The notes: generated from the sequence alone by a model not told the origin. Counted from the stretch's first letter, positions 24,781 through 36,446 are shown. The stretch: DNA of 64,000 nt from Trichaptum fuscoviolaceum (GCA_910574455.1 CAJSYZ010000011.1:1736001-1800000); one strand, 5' to 3'. Translations and numbers: made by a program.

Positions 24781-25542
24781 CTGGCGGTTGCATATTGGAC
24801 CATTCCCCGACACGAAGTGTTCTAGGGTTCACCAGCGCGCGATTCAAGTTTAAGTTGTGGCCGTGTTAAATTTTTATTTCGTTTTACTATGTTTATGACA
24901 AAAGTCAAGGACTCGGATTGTACTAGTACTACTCATTCTATGCCAGTGCTTACTCCCTTTTCAAGTTTAACTTAAAGCTCCTCTCGCACTATGCTGCACT
25001 ATTGGTAGTTAGTACTAGTAGCAACTATGTGACATCGTTTTCTTGATTACTACTATATACTGCAAAAAAAATTATTTATTTATTCATAGCATATGCTTGA
25101 TAGTACTACCGTGACTAGTACTACTAGTAGTCTGTGTTCAACTTGAACTTCAACTTCAAGATGGTTAAATTAGAACTTGAAGTAGTACTAGTAGTAGTAG
25201 CAGCCTGAGGCAGGTTATTGGTTCATTTCCAGTTGTTGGCAAGTTCCATGTTATTGTACACTTTTTACTTGAAGTTTTCTATGTTCATACTAGTACTAGT
25301 ACCAGTAGTAGTAGTACTCAGCCTGAGGCTGCCAGTGCACTGCAGCAGTGGGAAATTTTGACCACTGCCACTGACAGTGGCATCCGACATGATCCAACTT
25401 GAACTTGAAGTCTAAGATGCACCGACTAGTAACACTACAATTCTAGTATAGCTAGTACCATAATCCGTCACTGAACATTTAAATGTTATATCCTTACTTC
25501 ATAAGTTTCAAGGTACTTTGTGAGCTAAATGAGGGTTTATCT
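24781..25542. repeat. word-rich DNA, block 3
   Basis: No gene. It contains ACTAGTACTACT (24923), GTAGTACTAGTAGTAGTAGC (25182-25201), CAACTTGAACTTCAACTTC (25139-25157) and CTCAGCCTGAGGCTGCCAGTG near 25318, followed by AT-rich DNA to the Plavaka stop codon side. Confidence 0.65.
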
Positions 25543-28500
25543 TTATTGTTGCCTACTTTTGTACAATGTTTCATGCATGTGCATGTCAGCAAATCGGTTA
25601 ACATAGAATCTATTGTAAAAGTCCAGGGACTCCTCAGGTGTCAATGACTTCGGAGGACATTCATCACCCTCTGGAACCCCAAGGAGGTGAGCTAAACGGA
25701 AGATACTCCCTACAGCTATCACGGATAACTTTGGAGTTTTTGAGTCACCGTGACGGGGGTAGCCTGACTCCGAGTTGGAGGTGTCATTCAGGTCACTCCG
25801 GCGAGTCCGAGTCAGCGGTTGACGGCAACTTCCAATAGTACTACGCTGGCACGCGGTAGAGGTCTCTGACTCATACTCTGGCTCGACTATCCACATTCTT
25901 GTTTTTCTGTCAGGTGAGTCTCCAATGTTCTTGAAAAACTGGACAAGGGCGCATTCCTGACGTTCTCCATTGGCGGTGAAGGAGAAAAGAAGCATAACCC
26001 GAGCAATTCGCATCCCTGCAAACCCCTTTTTGCGAGAACTAACTTGGACAAGAACGACATCACGTCGTGGTTTTCCGCGCCAAGAGGGATTGGACCTGAT
26101 CACCTCCCTCATTGCTTGCTCTATAGGAATTGATTCGCCGCGGTAGGCGAAATACGCGGTAGCTGAATGGAAGATGGCAATGTCATTGCCCATGTCCAGT
26201 GCAAACTGTTGTTCGGCTATCAGGCTTTCAGAAGCGCTTCCGAGGTCATAGTATCCTAATTCGTTCAAGTTGCACCTTTCGTACTTGCAGAATAAGTATA
26301 TTTTGATGAGTCGTCGGAGCTGTCGGAGTTCCGGATGGCCTTTTATCGCCGCAAGAGCGTTGAGCTGTTTGGGGTACAGCTTACTGGACTCTGTAAGGAT
26401 AGCAACGAATAAGTCAGATATCCAGCGCCACAATTTGAAGCTCGTGTTACTGACGTTGTTTCGAAGCCATTAACATCAAGCTCGAAGGATCACTTCTACC
26501 ACCTAAGCAAAACCGATGTTCTGTATTTTCCACATCATGAAGAACAACACTACTTTGCAGTCCTTCCACTGATGAAGTGCTGAAATCATCCAGGTCAGCA
26601 ATTTCGTTGTGCCCTTGATTACCCACAGTGCCATCGAAGAAATCATCTGTATCATATTGGCTGCTCCTGCCACACCAATACACTGCAACTGCTCCCTCTG
26701 ATTCGGGATCCTCTCAGCATCATCCTCCTCCGGCTCTGACATATTCTTCCGCAGAACATCTCGCAAAACTTTCCACGTAGCCTTGGATAGCGTATCGTCT
26801 AGCATTCCACGCCGTTTGAAGTCTGACCTTGATGCAATAAGTTTGCTGAGTCGTTGGTTTGCTGTGATCATCTGGCCCAAGGGATCATTTCTGTTCGAGC
26901 GTCGCCACGTTTCTTTGACCGCATAAATATGTTTATTCTCTGTAATCGATGAACACAGCCCGCTCGGTGCAGCAAACAGAGGGATCAATGTTGGATAATG
27001 GACCATAGCATGCTGTCGTGGTAGTGAAAAGTTATCCCGGATGCCCTTAGCTATGAATATTTGCCGATAACGGTGAAAGTGATCCAAAGAGGCTTTGATT
27101 TGATCAAGAGTTGAGGCTGTAATCGTGTACCGACGCACAAGGTAACAGAAGTCTAGAAATGCACTTAATGTGCGAATCATATCATCATGTGCAATGCCCA
27201 CGATAGCCGGAAGATACACCTAAGCAAATTGCATCAAATATCAGCAAACCACTGCCTCGAACAAGATAAAAAGGTCACATACTTTCATAAGTGCCTTAGA
27301 ATCATTGCCTGTCCATTGCTTGAAGCCTCGGCCTTCGGGGAATCTGCGAAGTCCAGGAAAAGGAGCAGCAACTCTGATTCTACGTGGATGTTAGCAATGG
27401 TATTTACATTAAACAACTTGCGAAAAAAATCACCTTTTATCCACAATATCCAGCTCTGACGTGGTCAAGCTCTGACATATCCACTCGACAAGATGATCCT
27501 TGAACACGCCTTTGATGATTTGGTGCAGCAGGTCCGGAGATATGAGATCGCATATATCTGCGCGCGGAATGTCATTGGTGAAAGGCTACGGAGCAACGTA
27601 TCAGTTGCAATATACGCATCCAATGAATAATTTGAAGCACGTACCACAATGTCCTGGTGGAATCCGTACTCTTTCCGAATTGTTGCTTTATTCATGTTGT
27701 TGGTGTCTACCTGTTCTATCAATCGTTCGTGCAGCTCTTTTGTTCGAGGAATTGATACAAATTCCGGATTATCGAGGTCCTTGTGAGGTGCTGTGCATCT
27801 ATAATGTCAAAAGTAAGTCATCACCACAGAGCTTGATTTCAGGAAAGCCTGAGGGCGGTAGTACTTACTTGCAGCACCATCCAGTACATATGGCGCAAAG
27901 GCTGACCTGTTCCGGATAATCGGCTATATATGAGCCGAGTCCGAAAACCGACCTACGCAAGTGACCATCAGGGCACCGGAGAATGGTTTTCTGAGTGTTC
28001 ATGATCATTGCGGATTTCAGCGAGATTAAGATCCTCGATATAGACGAATGAAAGATCTGATGTCAAAAGTGCCGGAAGTCATCTGACTTTTCGTATTGCC
28101 GCTCAGCTGCAAAGCATCAGAAGTCAATTGAATAGATCACTATTAACACATACTCTTTGGTATTGCCAGAAATGCTATGAGCTGGACTGTATTCAGTTTC
28201 TGGGACCGCCGGGCCTTGTTTGATACATTCCCAATCGAGAGATACAAAGGATAGTATTCATTATTGCCAGTTCCAACAGAAACCGTTGTCTTATCGCTCC
28301 CTAAAATGACCGGGACGAACATAGATCCATGGACTGCTTTATCTTCTGCGTAGATCTTGTTCTAAGTCAAGGATAATAAGTATCTGTGCGAGTTAATGAG
28401 TCATGACTTACAGCCTGTTCCCAAGCAAAATTCCCGGACATGTAATTTCTGAAAACTCGTTCTTTGTCATTGATATTATTGGTGTCCTCCTTTGTCTGAA

Positions 28501-29625
28501 ATTCACGAAACGGGACAAAGTCAAATTCGCCTTCTAAAGCCGGGTTATCCACCAAATTTCGGATTACTTCCAAAGGATCCCGATACCATACATCATATTC
28601 TTTCCTCTTCCATGACTCGATGTTCTCGTTTGTCGCTTTTTGGCCATTGTCGTTAGTGTAGAAGTTACTGAAGGATTTCCAAGATACATCACCGACTTTT
28701 GTAGTGTCAATGATCTTGTACAAATTTTGTGCATCTCCATCGAGCAGTGCACCAGCTGTATCCAGACTTGAGTCATCATTGGGATCTGTCGCGTCCAATT
28801 CGGGATATCTAATAGATTTTGCGTTCTCCGTGGACTGAATTAGTTGATAAGCCTTCATAATTCCGAGAAGCTTTGTTATGTTGCCAGCAGACATTTGCTC
28901 TTCGCGATAGAGAAAATCTGCGAGCTCGAAATCTGCTCGGCACGAATAGGGAAACCAGTCATTTGACGCAGGTTCGTTCCGTGAAACGGGCGGTTCTTCC
29001 TTTTCTAAGAAGTTCCCTTCTTCATCGCATGGAGTGGCTGCACGATATTTGGTGTCAGAATGCTAAAGTAAACTGGGGACATCATACTTAGCGCGCACCA
29101 TTTAAATATCTGTGATACACCTTTAAGTTATCATTGTTCTCTTCATAATCTCCAATGTCGGAGTCCAGATCAGCAGAAGATAGGTCTTGGTCTTCAAGTT
29201 TGTCATCTCCAGTGTCAGCATGGGACAGGCAATCAGGACCGTCTAAATCTTGAAGCAGCTCGTCTCGGCCTATGCTAAGCATCGAGATATCCTGTGTGAG
29301 TTATAGAAATGTCGTAGTCGTAACTTGAAGAGTTGCAGCCACTTTCATCTTCATGATGGCCCTCCAAGTCTGTTGGAAGTTCAGGAGAGCCGGGAAGAGC
29401 TTGAGGTGTCGAAGGTCGTGCAGGTCGCTTGGGTGAGGAATCCAAGTCGTAACCACAAGCAGCAGGTCTTGTTGCAAATGATGACGGGTGAGCTGAATAT
29501 TCATGTCTTGTCCTTGCGGATTGATTCTTGAACCTCCTGCTGCAGAAGGAGAAGGTGCATCGAATAGTCGGGGGGAAGATATCTGTAAGATGAACGGGTT
29601 TGGGCCTTCGCCGAGTTACCGGCAT
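25543..29625 (-). pseudogene. Plavaka-type DNA transposase gene, inactivated by nonsense
   Basis: Multi-exon transposase of the Plavaka group of CACTA-related cut-and-paste elements. The N-terminal part (29625) has a zinc-finger-like CTFSFCSRRFKNQSARTRHEYSAH. The middle has EYDVWYRDPLEVIRNLV, FDFVPFREF and MSGNFAWEQA (28700-28400), then RCPDGHLRRSVF and FHQDIVV. Landmarks of the C-terminal half are RQHAMVHYPTLIPLF and GLCSSITENKHIYAVKETWRRSNR (about 27010-26890), then PSWRGKPRRDVVLV and the tail NRFADMHMHE. An in-frame TGA at 28065-28063 (…DDFRHF*HQIFHSS) interrupts a conserved stretch; CGA-to-TGA fits. Exon joins near 29300 are unclear. Terminal inverted repeats were not found, so element ends are unknown. 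It lies inside the word-rich island. Confidence 0.85.
28063..28065 (-). other. in-frame TGA stop in the Plavaka gene
   Basis: On the coding strand the codon between …RHF and HQIFHSS… is TGA, where relatives have a basic residue. A CGA-to-TGA transition is the simplest explanation. Confidence 0.75.
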
Positions 29626-29639
29626 TAGTTCCAGTAACT

Positions 29640-30080
29640 TGAACGCTGAATTTAAAGTTGAATGGCACGCTCAGCGGTGACGCCCGCGTAGTAACAACTT
29701 GAAGTTAGTAGTACTACTAGTAGTAGTACCGGTAGCCTGAGTAGCCACAGCCTCAGGCTGTCAGTGACTCAGTGGCACCGCCGCCAGCCTGCCAGTGAGC
29801 CTGCAAGTGCCAGTGAGTAGTACTAGTACCAGTAGCACTGTGATAGTACTAGTAATAGAGCTAGCCTGAGTATCCGAGTGTCCAAGTCCGAGTCTGAGTC
29901 AGGCTCATTCCGAGTCAGCCTAACTTGAAGGCTGCCAATCACTGGCACTGCCAGTGCCAGCAAGTGCAAGTGGGCATAAATTTTCCTTGAATAGGCGCCC
30001 TCATCTCCAACTTCAACTACAACTTGCACCTTTGCCAACTCGATTCACCATCGAAACTCATAGCACCTGTCAGCGTGCCT
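29640..30080. repeat. word-rich DNA, block 4
   Basis: The 29.6-30.1 kb gap holds TAGTAGTACTACTAGTAGTA (29706-29725), CCTGAGTAGCCACAGCCTCAGGCTG (in parts), GCCAGTGAGCCTG, CACTGGCACTGCCAGTGCCAG near 29941, and AACTTGAAG words. It forms the upstream region of the gene starting at 30103. Confidence 0.7.
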
Positions 30081-30102
30081 CGACTTGAAACACTGCACAA
30101 GA

Positions 30103-33100
30103 ATGTCAACTCGGAGACAAACGCGGGCTAAGAATAGCAATCAGCACCCGGGAGCCATAGTCAATAAACTCAGAACACGTCGAACGAAAGAGGAGGTATT
30201 GAGGGAGAAAGAAGAGAAGGAGAGAAGGAGAGAAGAGCAGGCCTCAAAGCGTGGTGAGGCATTGAGGGAAAAGGAGGAGAAGGAAAAACAGAAGGAAGAA
30301 CGGGCAGCTCTGCGCGAAGCTGCGGCTCAACAAGCCGCGGATGCGAGAGAGAAGAGAAAACTTGATGCGGAACAGAAACAGGCAGCAAAAGAACAAGAGG
30401 CATCTGAGAAGGTACGCAAAAAGAGAGCTGCAGCAGAGCAACAGGAAACAGCAATACTGGAGACGATGGAGCTTGAGAAGAATTTGTCGAAGGCTCTTGA
30501 CATTCGCACCCAGATGGGCTCAACTGCACCTAAGCTGGCTGGCACTGACAAACGAGGGCTAAAAAAACCGAAAGACACTCCTGAAGCTAGTGAGTCCTTA
30601 TCTTCAAGACAGCGACAGTCGAGTTACCAGATATTGGCATTGCAGGTTCAACGAACGAGGAAAAAGACAGCTTTTGTGAAGCTGAAGGCAATGCAAACTT
30701 TTATGTTCGTAAGTTGCATTACCTTTACGACTTTAGGTTTTGAAAGATGAACATATTGACTCACGTTATGATGCAGCCAATTCCGATGGACCAGATAGAG
30801 AGCGCGCAAAAAAGGCGAGGAAAAAGGACACCAGAGGTGCACTTCCTTTCCGTACTTGTGTGCAGGGCCAAAGGCTTCAAGTCGTATCATAGGAGGCACT
30901 GGCTATCATAGTACGCTTGCAGGACAGGACAGCAGTCTTTCTGGTGAGGATACAGACATGATAGACTCGCCCAATACGTCGAAACGGAACGATAAGACAA
31001 AGCGACCTGTCAGGGCACTTCGCAACACAGATGGATCCACTTTCTTCGGCGGAGAGGGCAGAAATCCTGAGATCGCAGGGAAGATAGTAGAAGATATTGA
31101 CTTGTGAGTTTGAAGTCGTACTACTCAACCGTTCGCATCATAGTACGAAAGATGAGTTTCAAATTCAAACAAATTCAAGTTGATAGTAAGTGTGAAGCTT
31201 GATTTAAACTCAGCTACTTGAAGCTTATCATTGTAGTACTACTTACTACTACTACTAGTAGTACTAGTACTGATAGCTTGAATGCGCCCGCCACTGCCAG
31301 TGGCAGTTTGAGCGTGCCACGCGTGCGCCAGCGACACTGCCAGTGGCAGCGACCGTGGCGGCCCGGCGGGTCACCGCCGTGCCACACTTCTTCAAGATCA
31401 TCATGAACCCGAACGTTGCAGCTTCTTCACTTATAATGCTCACATCCTTATCTTTGTTTCAAGTTGTGAGCCTGGCTGACACAAGGAAAATTTAGGCTCC
31501 CCGCCTCGGTGCAAGAGGATGCAAACTTTAGTCCTTGGGAGGATGAAGGAGAGACAGTAACCCTCACGAGTTTTCAAGGTGTAAAGAATAGCTTTGCGAG
31601 CGAGCGACAGACGGCACATCTTGTTGACTCCGACACTGATAATGTGAGTTGGTTAAAGCATTCATTAGACTGGCAGATGAAATCTTAATATTTTGATTGT
31701 GCGTTTAATTAGGACGCGAGGAGACTTACAATACCGCCCCAAGCCAATGTGAGTGCCGCTTAAAGTTCAAAGAAATCGTTCGATTCACAGAGACTATGCA
31801 TCGGTGGAGTCCCATGCACAACGATGGCTAATTAACAATGTTTCTGTATCGTATCAGGATGGAGCCAGCAATAAATCGAAGAAAAGGAAGCTATCCCGCG
31901 ACACTCTCTCCGACTTGCAGGCTCCTACAACGTTGGTAAGTGGCATCATAATGTCTTGCTTCGTTCGCGCTACTTATCCTTCCTTCTTTGTGCTCTGGAG
32001 AAGAAGAATATCAGGAGACAATCGGCCGTTCAGGTGAGTGTTTCACATCAAAGCATGGATCTGGTGCCGGACTTTCTTGTGTCCTTCGGCGTTGACATAT
32101 CTTTACTTCATTACTTACCAAACCGTACTCTGAATAGGGCGCGAAAATGCAGAGAATCGCCAACTCCCAGCTTGATGTAACGGTAAGTTTATTCTGCTTT
32201 TACCCCCTCACTACTCACCTGTCATCTCGTCAGGAGGGTATTACTGTCGATGGACATAGAGAGCAATCGCCGGCGTTGTATCTGCAGATGCAGGTATGTG
32301 TAGGCATCGACACTCAATAGGACAACTTTCTGCACCCCTTTCTTTGGCAAGGATCTGGTCGTCTACTAAGCTTTGCTTATTGTAGGACAGCATGATCGCG
32401 AATAATAAGAAGAGGAAGTCACCGCCGGACTCTAACTCGCATGCCGTGGTAATTCTTGCATTTCCACCCAATATTCAGATCACTTCCTTACTATCTAAAA
32501 CAGACTAGCATGAACGTGTATATGAAGAAGCCGTCATCACAGGCTGCCTCGACAGTTAGTGTTAATCCTTCTAATCTCCATTTCATATCATTTCTGATTA
32601 AGCAACAAGGATTTGAACCTCACTACTAGTAACAAGAGTAAACTGCAAGACAGTCATTCTCAGGCTGATATACTGGTATTCAATTCTCTTCGAGCTTTTC
32701 TTGGTAACAATTCCTCTAATTGCTACAGATGAAATCTTCTACTTCTATTCGCAATTTGAAGAGGTCTCTGGCGGCTCATGCGCAACATATTGCAAGTGTG
32801 AGCTAATTGCTGCAATTGATTCGTGTACTAATTCAAGGCTCCTTTAACAGGCAAGTGGTTGTGAGGTGTCGCTAACACCACGAGCACAATCACCTGCGAT
32901 GACGACAGTATCCATCAGTCCTGAACCCGAAGTGCTCGCAACCAAGGCTCATCTTGGTCATCGCAAAGTCTCTCGGACTACTAGCTCTGTGCGTTAATCA
33001 AATCATGTCTATGATATACATCCACTAACTTGCAGAAATGCAGACATCTGTGGGCTTGAGGACAAGGATAGAAATAGTATCGGAAGGGAGGGATCCCGCG

Positions 33101-34284
33101 CTCCCGGCAAAAAAAGGGCAACGAATCAGTGTCTCCCTCCCGGAACTCAGGCAGGCTGGACTCACATTCTTCTGCCTTCGCTGTATCGCGCAGTTGGAAA
33201 GTCCACAACTCCATGGCAAAACCCGGACAATAAGTCCATCGGAGCCTTGTGGGGGAAGGTGTTTGATTCTGTCGAACTTAGTTACGACACGCAATTGGCC
33301 GACATCTGTTCTTTAGTTGAGTCATCCCTTATTGTCTTTCATCGGCCATTTTGAATCAAGTATGATCTGCCCTGTAGGCAGCCCAGAGATGCTCTGATAG
33401 TTGGCGCAAGAAATTGTTTGAGAAAGCCGAACAATCAATTTCGAGTTTCGTCGGCAACGAGCGTTCTAAGTCAGTGGAGACCGAAGAAATTGTGAAGATG
33501 TTGCAGACGATGGTCGACAAGAAGAAAGCTGAACCATTCCTCTGGGAAAGCTGGCATAGTATGGATAAGGTATGTAAAAATTTGCCCCATGTCACCCTTT
33601 GTATCCCTGCATTGACTCTGAAAGTACAGAAGCAAGGGTTGTTCTGCTCTGATCTTGTAATCTCAGTGTTGTCCGTACACCTAGTCTTGGCCCTGGGTCG
33701 GCATAAAGTACTGGATAAAAACACAATAGGAAAGCCTATTGGTGCCCTCGCTCTTGCAGCAACCGCGGTATCTATCTACTTCAGTTCTTATAGTGGCTTT
33801 ATTCGCTGAATTTCTCATGAACAGGTCAAGGTTGCAATCGACAAGCAAGTGGCCCGGTTGCAAAAGATCAAAGAAGAGTTTGGTGGCGCTGAGTGGTACT
33901 TCACCAGTGCTCTGTGGCAGCCTCATACGGACAACTATGTTAACTTATTGTCGAATTCCTCGTTTTTTACTGAATCAAACTGGGAGAAGGTCCGATCCCG
34001 CCTAGCAGCTTACAATTCCATTGAAGATTTTAGTGCGGGAAAGAACACCGAACTTGTTGGATCGGGTGTCACTGGCAGGGATTTCTCCCTGTATCTTGAC
34101 ATTGGAGACGCGGATGCGAGCGGCGAGTATACATATGGCGAGGGCGCTACTAGAAGTAGTAAGTGCAAGGAGGATAAGGATAATGACGGCGAAGAAGTCG
34201 AGGATTTCAAGGATAGGGAAGACGATATGGAGGACGAGAGTGTGCTTGGCGAGGGAGACGAGGTCGAGGACAAGGATCAGGAGG
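30103..34284 (+). CDS. many-exon lineage-specific nuclear-type protein, 5' part (last exon split by transposons)
   Basis: The start is the ATG at 30103 (MSTRRQTRAK). Clear exons are 30103-30589, 30646-30708, 30777-30836 and 30866-31103, then after a 392-bp intron one from 31496. About ten short, mostly phase-0 exons follow between 31700 and 33000, then 33356-34284 in three pieces. The N-terminal 160 residues are a Lys/Glu/Ala/Arg coiled coil. The centre is disordered and basic (KKRKLSRD, NNKKRKSPP). The C-terminal domain includes LPPGTQAGWTHILLPSLY and IGKPIGALALAATA, a motif I associate with expanded basidiomycete families of unknown role. The acidic tail is cut at 34284 by the gypsy element. 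One base is missing at an A7 run (33109-33115). No function is assigned; basic and acidic tracts suggest a nuclear location. Confidence 0.65.
31104..31495 (+). repeat. word-rich DNA, block 5, inside an intron
   Basis: This 392-bp intron (GTGAGT...TTTAG) is far longer than neighbouring introns. It carries the same words as the intergenic blocks: ACTACTACTAGTAGTACTAG (31247-31266), CACTGCCAGTGGCAG (31291, 31337) and TTCAAGTTGA. The flanking exons join in phase. Confidence 0.7.
34280..34284. repeat. target-site duplication GGAGG, left copy
   Basis: Matches 45321-45325 directly after the right LTR. Confidence 0.85.
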
Positions 34285-34821
34285 TGTTACGTTCACGGCT
34301 TCGGAAGACTTATCACGGAAATGATAAGTGACAAAAGCGTTGTTTGTGAACAAACAAGTGGTGAGATAAGAGTGGGCGCTTTAACGAGGCTCTCTTAAGC
34401 TCGGAAGTCGTGGGTGAACAGAGTCTTTGGCACGATGGTGTGAAAGACTATAGGAGGATTGACTTAAGTGTCATCCGAAGGCCTATGTACAGGGGTTTAT
34501 ATACTACAGAGGAGAGAAACATAAATAGAACGTGCTTCTGGGGCTAGCTGGGGCTAACTGGGGCTAACTGGGGCTAACTAGGGCTAACTGTGAAACAGGG
34601 GAAATGGGGCTAACTGGGGCTACGTAGGGCTAACTGGGGCTATGGTAAAGCAAAGGGGCAATGTAAACAAAGAGGCAGTAAAAGGGGGCTACCTGGGGCA
34701 CCAAAGGTTAAAGGTAAAAAGGTTAAATGGTAAAGTCGGAATGCAAAGGTAAAATATAACCGAATCGGGTCGCGTGAGGTAAACAAAGGTAAATAAGGGT
34801 CCGCATGCTTGATGCATAACA
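34285..34821 (-). repeat. gypsy 3' LTR (left in window), 537 bp
   Basis: Pair of 44774-45320. It contains a tandem run of the 10-mer GGGGCTAACT, with one unit fewer than the other LTR. In element sense a TATATAAA-type box lies at 34504-34497. It differs from the partner at 34652 and 34703, both A here and G there, each within a CpG in the partner. Confidence 0.9.
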
Positions 34822-35017
34822 GTACCCTGTCTCTAAGCTTGAAATTCCGTAGTAGCAAGACATTGCGAATGCGAGAATTTCAAAGACAAATACAATGCTT
34901 ATAGGATCAAGTTAAGATCAATAATGGATGAAGCATGAGAGAGATAGAGATAGAAATCGAATGCTATAGGGTCAAATTAAGACCAATAATAAGAAAAGCA
35001 AACGAATAAGTAGACCA

Positions 35018-35788
35018 TCAAGAGAAATGAAAATCGGAAGGTAAGGCTGCTGCGATAGCAAGCCAGTCTATGCCGGGTTGGGGGTCAGGTCGATGGAGTG
35101 GAGGAGAGGGATGTTCATCCGGTCGAGGTGTATGTACGACATAAGGGGGTGAAACTGGGGTTGGAGGTTGCTGAGGCTCTGAAGGATGTTGGGGTGCGTT
35201 CTGAACATCGAACTCATTCCGTTTTGTTGGTTCGAAGATAGGCATGTTCTCTTGATCATGGTAGGCGGTGGGGAACTCGGGTGGGGGTAGAGCAATCGGT
35301 GATGGGGGAGGGAGGGGTACCGGGTCGACAAATCGAGGAGGTCCTTCAAGGTGTCCATCGTCTAAAGTGTAAGCCAGTAAACGTTCAAATTCATACTCCG
35401 TGAACTCATCAGCTAATTGTCCCATCATCACTTGATTCAGTCGACGAATGATCACTTGAACGAAGCGAAAGTTGAATCGCTTATGTCCGCCGCGATGCTG
35501 ATCAATGTAGTCTTGCAGTTGGGCAAGTAGTTCATGCATGACGTTGAGAGTGTAGACTGAGTGGTGGAAGGGGCGCTGAGTCGAGTCGAGGACATATGGT
35601 AAGAGTCCGCTGTGCAGGAGTGTGGCCGAGTACTGTTGACGAGTGGGTTCCGTGAGGGTAAACGCCTGATTGGGGAGGAGAGATTTGGTCGGACAACGAG
35701 GAGGAGGAGGACTATTCTCCTTCGTGAGGGTTCCGCGCCGGGTTCGGATGGGCGGCATGGTGAAGGGGACAGTACAGGCAGCACTCAC
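35018..35788 (-). CDS. gypsy extra 3' ORF, third in relay
   Basis: A 256-codon frame starting MSAACTVPFTMPP, last before the 3' LTR. The first half has plausible helices (LNVMHELLAQLQDYIDQH, EYEFERLLAYTL); the second half is Pro-rich. No Env-like signal peptide or membrane span is present, and no known domain was recognised. Its start overlaps the end of the preceding ORF by 77 nt in another frame. Confidence 0.55.
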   Translation of the reverse strand: MSAACTVPFTMPPIRTRRGTLTKENSPPPPRCPTKSLLPNQAFTLTEPTRQQYSATLLHSGLLPYVLDSTQRPFHHSVYTLNVMHELLAQLQDYIDQHRGGHKRFNFRFVQVIIRRLNQVMMGQLADEFTEYEFERLLAYTLDDGHLEGPPRFVDPVPLPPPSPIALPPPEFPTAYHDQENMPIFEPTKRNEFDVQNAPQHPSEPQQPPTPVSPPYVVHTPRPDEHPSPPLHRPDPQPGIDWLAIAAALPSDFHFS

Positions 35789-36446
35789 AAGTACAGAAGG
35801 GGTCTCCTGGGTAGGGTGCGAAGTGAGCGTGCAAAGATCCCTTGTGGCGAATTCTCCGGGTGATGTAGGGCGTGTACGGAAGGTCGAGGACGATTTTGAG
35901 ACCGAGTAAGAGAGGGGGGGCGTGCTCTGGGTTGAAGAAAGTGTGCCTAAGCACTAACTTCACGAGTTCCGGGAAGGGTGAGCAACGTCGAAGTCGTTCA
36001 ACGTTGACGTGAGGGGTGAGCTTCGGATCGAACAGATAGTGTTGTACCAGATCAACAGGACCAAGAGGGCCGTACTGGGGGTGAGTGGGGCGTGGGCTTG
36101 GTGGAGGTGAGGGGTACTGGAGGGGTCCGGTGACAGTGTTGTGTCGAAGCAGGTAAGTGGTGGGCCAATCGTCGGCGTTCCAACCGGGTTCGTCGGCCGG
36201 GAGGGACCAAAGATTGGAACCGAATTCCGAGTCGGCTGGTCCAGGCTGGAGTTCTTCTTCTTCTTCTTCGTCAAGGAAATCAAATTTTAAGGGGGAGGGA
36301 TAGAAAAAGGGGGCAGTGGCTGCAAGACGTTGTTCAGGTGTTTCAGAAGGCGGTAGTTGGTATGTCGGAATGGGAGTGTTAAAATTGAAAGGCATAGAAG
36401 GTAAAGGAATAGTTCTGGGTCTGGGGGTAGGTGGGGGATTAAACAA
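35712..36446 (-). CDS. gypsy extra 3' ORF, second in relay
   Basis: A 244-codon frame starting MFNPPPTPRPR. It has a Pro-rich start, an acidic run (LDEEEEEELQ), a helical middle (PFPELVKLVLRHTFFN) and a C-terminal Cys/His cluster (CTCECCLYCPLHH) that could bind metal. It overlaps the upstream ORF by 160 nt in a different frame. Family not recognised. Confidence 0.55.
   Translation of the reverse strand: MFNPPPTPRPRTIPLPSMPFNFNTPIPTYQLPPSETPEQRLAATAPFFYPSPLKFDFLDEEEEEELQPGPADSEFGSNLWSLPADEPGWNADDWPTTYLLRHNTVTGPLQYPSPPPSPRPTHPQYGPLGPVDLVQHYLFDPKLTPHVNVERLRRCSPFPELVKLVLRHTFFNPEHAPPLLLGLKIVLDLPYTPYITRRIRHKGSLHAHFAPYPGDPFCTCECCLYCPLHHAAHPNPARNPHEGE

Noticed and set aside
33038..33316. 92-codon frame starting MQTSVGLRTRIEI
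   Set aside because: The protein-like continuation (LPPGTQAGW, WTHILLPSLY) lies in another frame; this frame only fits upstream of the A7 run.
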